A stretch of 64,000 bases of DNA from Chitinophagaceae bacterium (lineage in GTDB: Bacteria; Bacteroidota; Bacteroidia; Chitinophagales; Chitinophagaceae), in assembly GCA_023229465.1 (NCBI GenBank), contig JALNZE010000005.1, forward strand, positions 62,001 to 126,000, in the 5' to 3' direction. The position numbers and the translations under genes were made by a program. The notes under the pieces are model-generated. The model did no database searches, was not told the origin of the DNA, and saw nothing but the letters and a program-made list of their open reading frames with translations. Of the stretch, positions 1 to 9,028 are shown piece by piece; the first letter of the stretch is position 1, and each line of letters begins with the position of its first letter.

Positions 1-1
1 T

Positions 2-1648
2 ACAGCAGGTGGTGTATGGAGCAGCAGTAATAGCGCCATTGCATCTGTAAATGCCTCCGGTTTGGTTACCGGTGTAACTGCCGGAACCACTGATATAGTT
101 TATACAGTTACTAATAGTACCTGCACAACAGCTGTAACTACGCTTATTACCGTAACCTTCCAACCTATTTGTTCTGTATTGCCGATGGCAACTATTACGC
201 CATCTACTGCTGATGTATTATGTAATAAAGTAACGCTTAACGGTTCAAGTTCTGTAGCCGGCTCAAGCTATAGCTGGATGTTTGGCGCCAACAGTTTGGG
301 TTTGAACCCATCACTCACACTTGATCTATCAAGTGCCGATGGTACTTACCAATTGTACGTAACTGCTAATGGATGTACCAGTCTGGCAGCCAGCTACCAA
401 TACCAGAAACAATATCTGGCTAATAGCTATACGATACTTGCCTTTAAAGAGATTAAACTGGGTAAAAACAATACTGTAGCAACGGGTAGTCTTGGCGTTA
501 CTTCAACGAAAGGGGTTATAAAGCTAAACAGCAATACTTCTATAGCTTCTGCGGGTTCTTTTGTAAAAGCAAGCGCTATTAAAAAAGAAGGATCCGGCAT
601 CAATATCGGAAACCCAATTTATAGCGCCGCTACCGGAATTGTATTACCAACCATGTACAATAACACAGTTAACGTTAATAGCCTCTCTGGTAGCATTACT
701 GTAAACCGGAACAGCACAAGGGTATTGACAGGAAATTATCGGAATCTGACACTTAAGAAAGGATCATTCACAACTTTAAATGGCAATACATTCGGATCTA
801 TCAAAATGGAAGAAGGTGCTGAAGTAATCTTTACCGCTGCCATTATCAATATTGATAAATTAGATGTACAAAACGGGCCGGATAACGGATACTCTTATAT
901 TCGCTTTGAACAGCAAGCTAAAGTATTGGTTAGCTCAGGTGTAAGTATCGGAAGTAAAGTGTTTATTAACCCTGATAATCGAAATGTAACCTTCTATTTA
1001 GGTGATAATTCGCCGGATAAAGAGAAGTTCACCGTAACAGGTAGAAATACAAAAGTAAATGCGAATATTTATGTTCCTGACGGCGAACTGAAAGTAAATG
1101 GTGGCAATGGTAATGATGAAGGTGATAATCATGACGGTAACGATGATGACCATTCCGGTAATCATAAAGGAAATCATGATGATGATGATAATGACCATCA
1201 TGAAAAGCATGATAACAGTCACGTATACATGACAGGCTTCTTTATCGCGGAAAAAGTGGAAGCAGAAGGTAAAAATATCATCTGGAATAGCTTTACATGT
1301 GATGCGGCTTCTGCATACAGTCCTAATAGCTTTACTGTAAATACTGTTAATCAAACGGTAAGCCAGGAAAAAATGGTTAACATTGCTTCCACAGAAGAGG
1401 AGTTAAAAATTACGGTAATGCCAAATCCAAGTACTACCTATTTCACACTCAAATTTGAAAGCAAATACCAGGTTCCGGTAAACCTGAGGGTAATGGATGT
1501 GAATGGAAGGGTAGTAGATGCAAAATCGAAGATCAGCCCGAATAGTACCATCCAGATTGGAGCAGGATATACAAGCGGCAATTATTTTGCCGAAATGATT
1601 CAGGGTACTCAGCGAAAAGTGATACAACTGATAAAAGTAAGAGGTTAA
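2..1648 (+). CDS. T9SS-exported Ig-like surface protein, 5' end missing
   Basis: The reading frame is open from base 2, so the gene begins left of the window; about 548 residues are visible. The first residues (GGVWSSSNSAIASVNASGLV) look like a bacterial Ig-like Big_2 strand pattern, and the giant protein at 28498-39489 has a close relative near its N-terminus. The middle part has Ser/Asn/Gly-rich beta-type sequence. Bases about 1100-1220 encode a striking Asn/Gly/Asp/His-rich run. The last ~75 residues form a T9SS type A sorting domain (PNPSTTYFTLKF, then VMDVNGRVV, ending VIQLIKVRG). The protein is therefore expected to be secreted by T9SS and attached at or released from the cell surface. 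The adhesive role is inference. The same sorting domain ends the next gene, which suggests related cargo. A terminator follows. Confidence 0.85.
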   Translation, partial: TAGGVWSSSNSAIASVNASGLVTGVTAGTTDIVYTVTNSTCTTAVTTLITVTFQPICSVLPMATITPSTADVLCNKVTLNGSSSVAGSSYSWMFGANSLGLNPSLTLDLSSADGTYQLYVTANGCTSLAASYQYQKQYLANSYTILAFKEIKLGKNNTVATGSLGVTSTKGVIKLNSNTSIASAGSFVKASAIKKEGSGINIGNPIYSAATGIVLPTMYNNTVNVNSLSGSITVNRNSTRVLTGNYRNLTLKKGSFTTLNGNTFGSIKMEEGAEVIFTAAIINIDKLDVQNGPDNGYSYIRFEQQAKVLVSSGVSIGSKVFINPDNRNVTFYLGDNSPDKEKFTVTGRNTKVNANIYVPDGELKVNGGNGNDEGDNHDGNDDDHSGNHKGNHDDDDNDHHEKHDNSHVYMTGFFIAEKVEAEGKNIIWNSFTCDAASAYSPNSFTVNTVNQTVSQEKMVNIASTEEELKITVMPNPSTTYFTLKFESKYQVPVNLRVMDVNGRVVDAKSKISPNSTIQIGAGYTSGNYFAEMIQGTQRKVIQLIKVRG

Positions 1649-1682
1649 AAGAAACTCCCCACTAAGGATTACCATACAATGA

Positions 1683-1712
1683 AAAGCCGCTTTTATCAGC
1701 GGCTTTTTCTTT
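1683..1712 (+). terminator. Rho-independent terminator
   Basis: An 8-bp stem AAAGCCGC / GCGGCTTT with an 8-nt loop is followed by a T-rich tract. It lies 35 bp after the stop of the upstream T9SS protein gene and ends that transcript. Confidence 0.8.
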
Positions 1713-1896
1713 TGATACCAATATTTTGCTATACACTCACGGGTTTCTTGCCAGGTATCCCTCTCTTTACATGGAAAACACACAATAGGAATGATTTTTT
1801 GTCGTTTTAATATACATGCTGTATTATTAACATCTGATTTTGAGGAGGATATCTCTTCAGAAACCAGCTTATTTGAAAATTATTAAATCAGGATTC

Positions 1897-3096
1897 ATGA
1901 AAAAAGGTCTACTCAGAATCATTTATTCCGCTGTATTTTGTTTGATGTTTTTGCTTGCCGTGCCCTCAATTGCAGCGGACTTTGTTAAGAAATTACCTGC
2001 TATTTCCGCTTCAGTAGCCAAACCGGCAACCGTTGGAGACCTGGTAACGAAAAAAAGTTATGTATACCCCATCATTTTTCGAATGGGTCAAATAGGTGTA
2101 GTAAATGATCCGGGTTTATGTGGTGCTATCGTACCACTGATACCCCCCTATGCTTATGATAGCAATGGACTGCCGGTAACGATTACCAATGACGCACCTG
2201 CTTTTTTTTCTGTGGGAACAACGGTCATTACCTGGACCGTAACGGATGCTGCCGGCAATTTTGATACGACCACGCAAAAAGTTACAGTCATTGATAATGA
2301 ACTCCCTTCTATTCAAATTGCTAACGTAACCGTAAATAATACAATCGGATTATGTGGTGCTTCGGTTAATTTGGGTACACCGGTTACTTCAGACAATTGC
2401 GGTGTGGTAAGTGTTACTAATGATGCACCTTCCTTTTTTCCTGTAGGCACTACCCTTGTTACCTGGACGGTAACAGATAAAGCGGGATATACCAATACAA
2501 CCATACAATCTGTTACAGTAACTGATACACAGAAACCTTTTATTAAAGCGCCTTCTTCTAAAACTGTAAGTGTAACCAGCCGTTTTAGTACTGTTTCAAA
2601 TATCAAACTTGGACTACCATCAACCTCAGACAATTGTGGAGTAAAGAGTGTAACTAATAACGCTCCGCTGGTTTATTCAGTTGGAACCACTTATGTTACC
2701 TGGACTGTAACAGATGTCAATGAAAATACTGCTACCGCTATACAAAAAGTGACTGTTAAACTGGGTAGTACCAGGAACAAATCAACCGGAACTGAAAACA
2801 ATAATTCGATAGTTATAAAGACTGCCAGGGAAAATGAAGTGATGGCGGATGGGCTGAAAGTTACGGTAACCCCTAACCCTAGTACCAGCTATTTTACCCT
2901 GAAATTGGATAGTAAATATAGTACGCCAATTATGCTACGGGTAACAGATGCCTTAGGCAGGGTAGTGGATGCAAGGTCTAATCTTACTTCAAATACAACA
3001 GTTCAAATAGGGCAAACCTACCAGGCTGGGCTGTATTATGCCGAAATTGTTCAGGGTCCACAAAGAAAAGTAGTACAATTGATTAAAGTGCGATAA
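1897..3096 (+). CDS. HYR-domain protein with T9SS type A sorting domain
   Basis: The frame is open from a TTG at 1840, but the ATG at 1897 (MKKGLLRIIYS) directly precedes a clear signal peptide ending near SIAA, so I place the start there (399 residues). Three HYR (hyalin repeat, Ig-like) modules follow. Each carries the pattern TNDAP or TNNAP, a GTT motif, then TWTVTD, at about residues 75-140, 145-222 and 225-300. A short linker leads to a T9SS type A sorting domain in the last ~75 residues (NPSTSYFTLKLD, VTDALGRVVDA, VVQLIKVR), very similar to that of the preceding gene. HYR modules are typical of extracellular adhesion proteins. The ligand cannot be read from the sequence. Confidence 0.88.
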   Translation: MKKGLLRIIYSAVFCLMFLLAVPSIAADFVKKLPAISASVAKPATVGDLVTKKSYVYPIIFRMGQIGVVNDPGLCGAIVPLIPPYAYDSNGLPVTITNDAPAFFSVGTTVITWTVTDAAGNFDTTTQKVTVIDNELPSIQIANVTVNNTIGLCGASVNLGTPVTSDNCGVVSVTNDAPSFFPVGTTLVTWTVTDKAGYTNTTIQSVTVTDTQKPFIKAPSSKTVSVTSRFSTVSNIKLGLPSTSDNCGVKSVTNNAPLVYSVGTTYVTWTVTDVNENTATAIQKVTVKLGSTRNKSTGTENNNSIVIKTARENEVMADGLKVTVTPNPSTSYFTLKLDSKYSTPIMLRVTDALGRVVDARSNLTSNTTVQIGQTYQAGLYYAEIVQGPQRKVVQLIKVR

Positions 3097-3173
3097 TACC
3101 CGGTTGTTTTAATAATTACAGCTGTTTCATGCAGGCATCTATCTTTGTGAAGACGGAGATAGATGCCTTAAAG

Positions 3174-3700
3174 ATGAATTTTAGGTAAGTTGCAGGAACC
3201 TCATTTTCGATGATTAACCTGATGGATTCTTTTACCCAATGGACGGTTTCCTCTTATGGTTTACCCATTAAGCAGATGGCGAGAGAAGATTCAATTTGTC
3301 AGTATACGATTCTACACCAGGATTATTTTGAAGTTACTGATTTGTCGAAAGATGATCGTTTCAAAGATAGCAGCTTTGTTGCCAATGAGCCCAACTGTTC
3401 CTATTATTTTGGTATCCCCTTACAAACATCAGATGGATTTAACCTGGGGTCTCTTTGTTTGCTTGATAGTACCCAACAAAAAATCTCTTCTGCAAAAATT
3501 GAATTATTACAAATCATTGCTCATGAAATGATGAACAGGATACTATCTATCCATGAAATACAAAAATTAAATAGAATCACTTCTTGAACTGGCCAACGGG
3601 CTATTAGATGCTGAAAAACAAGTGTAGGGTAAAATGGAACAGTTGGTGGAAGTTGAATTTAACCTGCATGAAAATAAGTAATACGCCTTAGTGAAAGGTG
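3174..3700 (+). pseudogene. Decayed GAF-domain signalling gene
   Basis: An open frame 3210-3587 (125 residues) encodes most of a GAF domain of the type found in Bacteroidota sensor proteins (QWTVSSYGL, REDSICQYTI, DDRFKDSSFV, YFGIPL, LGSLCLLD). The N-terminal part of the domain is missing. Just upstream, an in-frame ATG at 3174 reads only MNFR before a TAA at 3186, after which the GAF-like sequence begins (VAGTSFSMINLMD). After the stop at 3587, a shifted frame continues ELANGLLDAEKQV, a stop, then GKMEQLVEVEFNLHE, which looks like a linker helix. I read this as a broken gene, originally a GAF protein with a C-terminal kinase or coiled coil. A functional 125-residue product is possible but less likely. 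Confidence 0.55.
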
Positions 3701-3738
3701 AAAATGTATTAGGTTTGTAGCAGACGATCTAAATATAC

Positions 3739-4131
3739 ATGAAATACTCACAATCCATTGGAATAGCGGCTTCACTCGCTTTATTGGCAATTTGTTTTTT
3801 ACCCTGGACTTATATCGCCAGCCAGCAGATAACTATTAGTGGGTTTAATTCAGCCGGTACCGATTTCGGCAAACCTGCGCTGTTCAATTTTTTTGTGTCT
3901 GTATGCATGCTCATCCTTTTTGCAGTACCGTTAGTATGGTCGAAACGCGTAAATGTATTTTTTGGTGCGCTCAATCTGGCCTGGTCATTCCGGAATTACC
4001 TCTTAGTTTCCGGTTGCCTGATGGGTGAATGCCCAGAAAAAAAACCGGCACTGTATCTATTGGTTGGACTCTCTATCCTGATGCAGTTAATGACACTGCT
4101 TCCTAAAATGGACATAAAGAACCAACCATAA
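3739..4131 (+). CDS. Small integral membrane protein, unknown function
   Basis: 130 residues with four probable membrane segments: SIGIAASLALLAICFLPW near the N-terminus, FFVSVCMLILFAVPLVW, a segment around FFGALNLAWSFRNYLLV, and YLLVGLSILMQLMTLLP near the C-terminus. A polar loop with one Cys-x4-Cys pair (CLMGEC) lies between the last two. I do not recognise a family. It stands alone between the decayed GAF gene and the convergent rocD gene, so context gives no function. Confidence 0.7.
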   Translation: MKYSQSIGIAASLALLAICFLPWTYIASQQITISGFNSAGTDFGKPALFNFFVSVCMLILFAVPLVWSKRVNVFFGALNLAWSFRNYLLVSGCLMGECPEKKPALYLLVGLSILMQLMTLLPKMDIKNQP

Positions 4132-4171
4132 AACGGCTACTACCCAACCTTGGGGAACTGCCTGATTTTTA

Positions 4172-5401
4172 TTACTTCAACATTTGTAATGATCTGTCAA
4201 TAATAGACACACAGTCAAGTACCTGTTCCCTGTTAATTACCAAAGGTGGTGCAAACCGGATTTTATCACCATGCGTTGGTTTGGCCAGCAATCCGTTTTC
4301 TTTTAATGCCAGGCAAAGCTCCCAGGAAGCATCAGGGTTTTGGTGTTTGATTACGATGGCATTTAATAATCCTTTACCACGAATGGTTGTGATAAAAGGG
4401 GAGGAGAGTTTGGCCAGTTCGGTTCTCAGCAATTGTCCCATAGCATCGGCATTCTCTGCCATCTTTTCTTCTTTCAATACAGTTAAAGCAGCAATGGCAA
4501 CTGCACAGGCCAATGGGTTGCCACCATAGGTAGAGCCATGTTCGCCAGGTTTTATGTTCATCATAACAACATCATCCGCCAGTACAGCGGATACCGGCAA
4601 TACGCCGCCACTCAGCGCTTTTCCGAGAATTAAAATATCCGGTCTTACCTGCTCATGATCGCAGGCAAGCATTTTACCGGTACGGGCCAATCCTGTTTGT
4701 ATTTCATCGGCAATAAATAACACATTGTGGGCCGTGCATAAATCCCGGACGCCCGTTAAATATCCTTCATCTGGTATCACCACACCTGCCTCGCCCTGTA
4801 TGGGCTCAACCATAAAAGCAGCTACATGGCTGTCCTGTAAGGCCTTCTCCAAAGCAACCAGGTCATTGTAAGGAACATTTTCAAAGCCGGGCATAAAAGG
4901 TCCGAATCCCTTATAACTACTTGGGTCTGTTGACGAAGAAATAGCGGCCAGCGTTCGTCCCCAGAAATTGCCTTCAGCAAAAATGATTTTAGCCTTATTC
5001 TCCGGCACTCCTTTATGGGTATATGCCCATCGCCTGGCCAGTTTGATGGCCGTTTCTCCACCCTCCACGCCAGTATTCATCGGCAATACTTTATCATATC
5101 CAAAATAGGTGGTAATAAATTTTTCATATTCACCCAATAAATTATTGTGAAAGGCCCGGGAGGTAAGTGTTAACTTTTTTGACTGATCAATCAGTGCGGC
5201 AATAATGGCTGGATGGCAATGCCCCTGGTTAACGGCTGAATAGCCACTTAAAAAATCATAATATTTTTTGCCATCCACATCCCAAAGAAAAACGCCCTTT
5301 CCCTTATCTAAAACCACAGGTAAAGGATGATAATTGTGTGCGCCGTATTGGTCTTCCAGGGCAAGAAAGGCAGCAGTGTTAGTAGAAATAGTATAAGACA
5401 T
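4172..5401 (-). CDS. rocD: Ornithine aminotransferase
   Basis: 409 residues, full length for class III PLP-dependent ornithine-oxo-acid aminotransferase. The enzyme converts ornithine and 2-oxoglutarate to glutamate semialdehyde (precursor of pyrroline-5-carboxylate) and glutamate, linking arginine and proline metabolism in the cytosol. Family marks are visible: YSAVNQGHCHP near residues 54-64, GVEGGETA near 111-118, IADEIQTG with the cofactor-binding Asp232, and the Schiff-base Lys261 in LGKALSGG. HGSTYGGNPLAC follows. The gene is monocistronic. An AT-rich inverted repeat lies just upstream of its start. Confidence 0.95.
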   Translation of the reverse strand: MSYTISTNTAAFLALEDQYGAHNYHPLPVVLDKGKGVFLWDVDGKKYYDFLSGYSAVNQGHCHPAIIAALIDQSKKLTLTSRAFHNNLLGEYEKFITTYFGYDKVLPMNTGVEGGETAIKLARRWAYTHKGVPENKAKIIFAEGNFWGRTLAAISSSTDPSSYKGFGPFMPGFENVPYNDLVALEKALQDSHVAAFMVEPIQGEAGVVIPDEGYLTGVRDLCTAHNVLFIADEIQTGLARTGKMLACDHEQVRPDILILGKALSGGVLPVSAVLADDVVMMNIKPGEHGSTYGGNPLACAVAIAALTVLKEEKMAENADAMGQLLRTELAKLSSPFITTIRGKGLLNAIVIKHQNPDASWELCLALKENGLLAKPTHGDKIRFAPPLVINREQVLDCVSIIDRSLQMLK

Positions 5402-5410
5402 GGGAGGAGT

Positions 5411-5501
5411 AATTAATAATTAAGAATTAATAATTGATAAGAAGATAATAGAAATAGAAGTAAGTTATGCCAGACAAATTATTAATTCTTAATTATGAAT
5501 T
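5411..5501. repeat. AT-rich inverted repeat between rocD and the glycosyltransferase gene
   Basis: Two 25-bp arms (5411-5435 and 5477-5501) built on TTAATTCTTAATTA match as reverse complements at 24 of 25 positions, with a 41-bp spacer. It sits 10 bp upstream of the rocD start codon in the divergent intergenic region. It could form a long hairpin or be a REP/MITE-like element; I cannot tell which. Confidence 0.6.
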
Positions 5502-5741
5502 TTTAATTGTCTTATCAGGAACAGGGATGATCGAGGAAGTCGGGATTGAGATGTAGAAAACGCATAGTTGTTAATTCATCTGCAAGATAATTGCTGGATG
5601 CGATTATTTCTAATTTAATCTTTACTTTAGACAATAGATTTTTAAAAGTAAACTCATAAGATGCACCTGGGTAAAAGCGGTCATATCTGAAAGGGTTTTT
5701 ATTGGGAATGGAATTTACAGGATACCTTATTTTCGCACAAA

Positions 5742-6779
5742 ATGATTCCCTTGGCATTACCAGAAGTAGCGGTTGTTATATTAAATTACAATGGCAGGAT
5801 GTTTTTACAAACATTTCTGGCTTCTGTGGTGGCGTCTACTTATGAAAATATGCGGGTAATTATAGCTGATAATGGCTCTACAGACGATTCTCTTGATTAT
5901 ATCAAACAATATTATCCTTCATTAGAAGTACTAAAAAATCCTGTTAATGAAGGCTTTGCCGGAGGATATAACCGGGCATTGAGTAAGGTTAGATCCGACT
6001 ATTATGTTTTATTGAATTCAGATGTTTCCGTATCACCGGGATGGATAGAACCCATTATAGCCCTAATGGAAAGCGATATAATGATAGCTGCCTGCCAGCC
6101 CAAGATGCTATCCTGGTATCATCCTGAACTCTTTGAGTATGCAGGTGCAGCGGGTGGATGGATAGATATTTTGGGCTATCCATTTTCACGTGGAAGGATT
6201 TTTGATGTTTGTGAAAAGGATGAAGGGCAATACGAGGATAGCCAACCCATTTTTTGGGCCTCGGGTGCGGCCATGTTTGTGAGGGCCAAAACTTTTCATG
6301 AACTGGGTGGATTAGATGCCTCTTTTTTTGCCCACCAGGAAGAGATTGATTTATGCTGGCGGATGCAACTGGCCGGTTACCGGATTATGGCCTGCCCGCA
6401 ATCAGTGGTTTATCATGTGGGTGCGGGTACTTTGCCCAGGGGAGGTAAAAAAGTGTTTCTTAATTTCCGTAATAACCTGGTCATGCTCTGTAAAAACCTG
6501 CCCTGGCAGGAGAAAATCTGGAAATTACCTGTTCGGATTGGTTTAGACGCCATCTCTGCCTGGAAAGGTCTTTTAACAGGTGATACGGCTTTTTTTGTAG
6601 CTATCTTGCAGGCGCATATAGCTGTTTTGAAGCGTATCTTCACAGATTATCACCCGGCAAAACCTCCGGGCAAGCCATTGACAAGTTTGGAAGGCGTTTA
6701 CCATCAATCAGTTGTTTGGCAGTACTTTATCAACCAAAAAACAAGATTCCATGAAATTCTTGGAAAGAAGGCTCAATAA
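5742..6779 (+). CDS. Family 2 glycosyltransferase
   Basis: 345 residues. The N-terminal 230 residues form a GT-A glycosyltransferase 2 fold: VVILNYNG at 11-18, IADNGSTDDS at 41-50, the metal-binding region LLNSDVSV at 90-97, then FWASGAAMFVRAKTF and a HQEEIDLCWR motif, as in rhamnosyl- or dTDP-sugar transferases. The C-terminal part has amphipathic or membrane-associated segments (LLTGDTAFFVAILQAHIAVL). It probably transfers a sugar from a nucleotide donor to a surface polysaccharide or lipid-linked acceptor at the inner membrane. The acceptor is unknown. It stands alone, divergent from rocD. Confidence 0.88.
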   Translation: MIPLALPEVAVVILNYNGRMFLQTFLASVVASTYENMRVIIADNGSTDDSLDYIKQYYPSLEVLKNPVNEGFAGGYNRALSKVRSDYYVLLNSDVSVSPGWIEPIIALMESDIMIAACQPKMLSWYHPELFEYAGAAGGWIDILGYPFSRGRIFDVCEKDEGQYEDSQPIFWASGAAMFVRAKTFHELGGLDASFFAHQEEIDLCWRMQLAGYRIMACPQSVVYHVGAGTLPRGGKKVFLNFRNNLVMLCKNLPWQEKIWKLPVRIGLDAISAWKGLLTGDTAFFVAILQAHIAVLKRIFTDYHPAKPPGKPLTSLEGVYHQSVVWQYFINQKTRFHEILGKKAQ

Positions 6780-6819
6780 TTTGTAACTGTACCTTATTTT
6801 TGCAAAGCAATTAAAAACT

Positions 6820-7023
6820 ATGTCACAAGAAACTAACGAGGGCACACAAAAGGATTTTACTAAAAGCTGGGTAAATTCGTCAAAATTTTTGTTCTACCTG
6901 CAGGTATTCTGCCTGTTATCCTTTGTTTTGGGCGGTTGTTACCGTTTGTATAATCAGCGTTATAAGGGTGCGCCCACTGTGGAAGTGCAAAAAAGTTCTC
7001 AATACAAGCCTGAATACAAGTAA
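6820..7023 (+). CDS. Small single-pass membrane protein, unknown function
   Basis: 67 residues with a polar N-terminus, one hydrophobic segment (FLFYLQVFCLLSFVLGGCY, about 23-41) and a basic C-terminal tail. I do not recognise a family. A TATTTTTG box at 6795-6802 matches the Bacteroidota -7 element TAnnTTTG, supporting transcription from its own promoter just before the start. The gene lies between the glycosyltransferase gene and the tRNA pair. Confidence 0.6.
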   Translation: MSQETNEGTQKDFTKSWVNSSKFLFYLQVFCLLSFVLGGCYRLYNQRYKGAPTVEVQKSSQYKPEYK

Positions 7024-7100
7024 AATTGCAATAAAAAATTTTGTCAGGAATGCTGGATGGTTATTTTTGCAACCCAATTCTTAGTTCTTATTTATAAAAT

Positions 7101-7173
<73 letters not shown>

Positions 7174-7261
7174 CTGAGTCCCGTCCCGCCAGTGGCGTGA
7201 TGGGCTTTTTTTTGGAACGCTCCCGAAAAACGGGACAAGCTCCCGATGAGATACGGGACAA

Positions 7262-7347
7262 GCCCTGGTGGTGGAATTGGTAGACACGCAGGACTTAAAA
7301 TCCTGTGATCAGCAACGGTCGTGCGGGTTCAATTCCCGCCTGGGGCA
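7262..7347 (+). tRNA. tRNA-Leu (UAA)
   Basis: An 86-nt class II tRNA. Acceptor GCCCTGG pairs with CTGGGGC (one G-U and one U-G pair). The anticodon stem-loop CAGGA CTTAAAA TCCTG gives anticodon UAA. The long variable arm includes TGATCAGCAACGGTCG, and the T arm is GCGGGTTCAATTCCCGC. The discriminator is A and CCA is not encoded. Its 3' end is repeated at 8757 and, with its terminator, at 12263, so it appears to be an attachment site for mobile DNA. Confidence 0.95.
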
Positions 7348-7355
7348 CGGATTAC

Positions 7356-7383
7356 AGCCGTTCAGAAATGAACGGCTTTTTTG
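7356..7383 (+). terminator. Terminator of tRNA-Leu
   Basis: An 8-bp stem AGCCGTTC / GAACGGCT with a 6-nt loop runs directly into a T run. A degenerate copy of this terminator is found at 12280-12306. Confidence 0.85.
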
Positions 7384-7391
7384 TTTGGTAC

Positions 7392-7518
7392 AATAGCCTT
7401 CTGTTAACCGGTTTTTATTATTGATCTTTCTTGGAGCAAAATAAAAGGTAGGATCATCTTTCATTCTTCTTATAAAACTGTCCAATATTTTTTGATGGAT
7501 TGAAGCAATTTTATTCAT
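7392..7518 (-). pseudogene. 5' fragment of a gene cut off at the tRNA-Leu site
   Basis: Read on the minus strand from an ATG at 7518, about 42 codons give a sensible N-terminus (MNKIASIHQKILDSFIRRMK, then DDPTFYFAPRKINNKNRL and TEGY). The frame then runs into the tRNA-Leu terminator and the tRNA itself, so the rest of the gene is missing. I do not recognise the family with confidence. Truncation at the attachment site fits loss of flanking DNA during integration or excision. Confidence 0.35.
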
Positions 7519-7560
7519 AATAGTGTTTTGAATATGTTAAGGGCAATATTTTTGTAATTT

Positions 7561-8556
7561 TTATTGGTTATTATTATTGATCAGGTTGACAACAACTTTT
7601 ACCATAATATCCTTTTCATCCGGTTTACTTTCTGCTATCATTAATGTAAGTGCAACCAAAGCATTGTCGGCAATTTTACGACTACCATCTCCTTTGTACA
7701 AAATGCCGTTCTTTTCCAGGAACCAGACAAACAGGAATGCAGCTATACGTTTATTGCCATCAGAAAAGGAATGGTTCTTAATAACGAAATAAAGCAGATT
7801 AGCGGCTTTTTCTTCAATGCTTGGATACACAAATTCACCACCGAAAGTCTGGTAAATAGCCGCCAGCGAACCTTGAAATGATTCGTCTTTTTCATTGCCA
7901 AAAAGCGTACTCCCCCCAAATTTATCCCTTAACCCATCAATGGCTTTCATGGCTTCGGCATAATTGATCTGGAACAATTCTTCCTTTGTAGTGGCACCAA
8001 TTTCCAATACCTGGTGGTCATACCGGTCAAGCACATCAAGGGCATAGGTATAATCGGTAAGAACTTTCAGTAATCCGGTGGCTTCATCTGAATTGAGAGG
8101 TTGTGTTTCTATGACATTTCCCAGCAGCTTTACCGCCTGTTTCAGGCTTTCTAACTGCTCTGCCTGCTCTTTTAAGCGTTTTTCGTTGATGGAATACCCT
8201 TTAATCAGATAATTTTTGAGTACTTTATTTGCCCAAATACGAAATTGTGTACCATTTTGTGATTTTACCCGGTAACCCACTGAAATAATCACATCTAAAG
8301 AATAATATTCAATCTTCCGTTTGACGGATCGTTTTCCCTCTTTTTGAACTGTCAAGGATTCCTTGACAGTTGCCTCTCTATCCAATTCCTTTTCATTATA
8401 AATGTTCTTTATATGCAGGCTCATATTCTGCTTCGTCTGCTGAAACAACTGCTGCATTTGACTTTGGGTTAACCACACAGTTTCATCTTCCAGTTTAACA
8501 TCAATAGAGGGTTGCCCATCCGGTGCCTGGTATATAATGATTTCGCCTGTTTGCAT
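7561..8556 (-). CDS. RhuM-like protein fused to a Fic/Doc domain
   Basis: 331 residues. The N-terminal ~125 residues match the RhuM virulence-protein family (IIYQAPDG, VWLTQSQMQQLFQQ, YYSLDVIISVGYRVKS, FRIWANKVLKNYLIKG). The C-terminal half is a Fic/Doc domain with the active-site loop HSFSDGNKR at 262-270; the canonical form is HPFxDGNxR, so the Pro is replaced by Ser. Fic enzymes transfer AMP or other phosphate-containing groups to proteins, and Doc-type members phosphorylate EF-Tu. Whether this one is active is not visible. No antitoxin gene is adjacent. It is the only complete gene between the tRNA-Leu 3' end and the repeat at 8757. A 30-codon relic of a second copy lies at 21631-21720. 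Confidence 0.88.
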   Translation of the reverse strand: MQTGEIIIYQAPDGQPSIDVKLEDETVWLTQSQMQQLFQQTKQNMSLHIKNIYNEKELDREATVKESLTVQKEGKRSVKRKIEYYSLDVIISVGYRVKSQNGTQFRIWANKVLKNYLIKGYSINEKRLKEQAEQLESLKQAVKLLGNVIETQPLNSDEATGLLKVLTDYTYALDVLDRYDHQVLEIGATTKEELFQINYAEAMKAIDGLRDKFGGSTLFGNEKDESFQGSLAAIYQTFGGEFVYPSIEEKAANLLYFVIKNHSFSDGNKRIAAFLFVWFLEKNGILYKGDGSRKIADNALVALTLMIAESKPDEKDIMVKVVVNLINNNNQ

Positions 8557-8756
8557 ATGAATAGCCTTAATAGAGGGTTACCTTATTATTGAACTTGTGT
8601 TTTTTGCGCAAGTTGCAGTGCAAAAATAGCCGCTAATTTTTCACTTTTTTTGAAGTATTTTTAAACAGGATTCAAGTCGCAAAGAGGCACGAACCCGAGG
8701 GTTTAGTACGTTTTAGGGTATTGTATTAAGTAATTAATTATCAATAGTGTTAGTAC

Positions 8757-8775
8757 TCCCGCCTGGGGCACGGAT
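8757..8775 (+). repeat. Attachment-like copy of the tRNA-Leu 3' end
   Basis: TCCCGCCTGGGGCACGGAT is identical over 19 bp to 7334-7352, covering part of the T arm, the acceptor 3' strand and the flank of tRNA-Leu. No tRNA lies upstream here. It is a likely att core left by site-specific integration into the tRNA gene. Confidence 0.75.
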
Positions 8776-8777
8776 AA

Positions 8778-8823
8778 TCAATCACTTAAAGAGATCGCAA
8801 CAGCGGTCTCTTTAAGTGATTGA
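8778..8823. terminator. Long hairpin following the attachment-like repeat
   Basis: A perfect 17-bp stem (8778-8794 with 8807-8823) is extended by a G-U pair and CGC/GCG to a four-base AACA loop. It occupies the place that the terminator has after the real tRNA-Leu. There is no strong T run, so termination is inferred from position and stem only. Confidence 0.5.
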
Positions 8824-9028
8824 CCAAATTTGCCTACAACTTATTTTAACTGTGCTAATTGACTTTCTCTGTATCACAAAAATTCAGAGATGTAAAAGAA
8901 CTTTGGTATTTAAATTTACGATTTTAGTTTGGTCAGTTTGCCTTTATTGTAGCATACTTTTTCAAAACAGTTGACTTTTGACGAAACTATAACCGAACTG
9001 TATTTCGCCAAATGAATTGACTCTTTTA

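Larger units (their letters stand above)
8557..9028. other. Intergenic region between the two tRNA-Leu modules
   Basis: 472 bp without a supported gene. It holds an inverted repeat AACTTG...CAAGTT (8592-8614) upstream of the RhuM-Fic gene, the tRNA-Leu 3'-end repeat (8757-8775) and a strong hairpin (8778-8823). The remainder is AT-rich and unassigned. Confidence 0.6.

Noticed and set aside
998..1354. 118-codon minus-strand frame rich in Ile, Met and Val
   Set aside because: It is the reverse reading of the Asp/His/Asn-rich run of the T9SS protein; the apparent hydrophobicity is an artefact of those codons.
5515..5757. 80-codon minus-strand frame between rocD and the glycosyltransferase gene
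   Set aside because: It overlaps the glycosyltransferase start and covers the space needed for its promoter; composition is unremarkable and no family is recognised.
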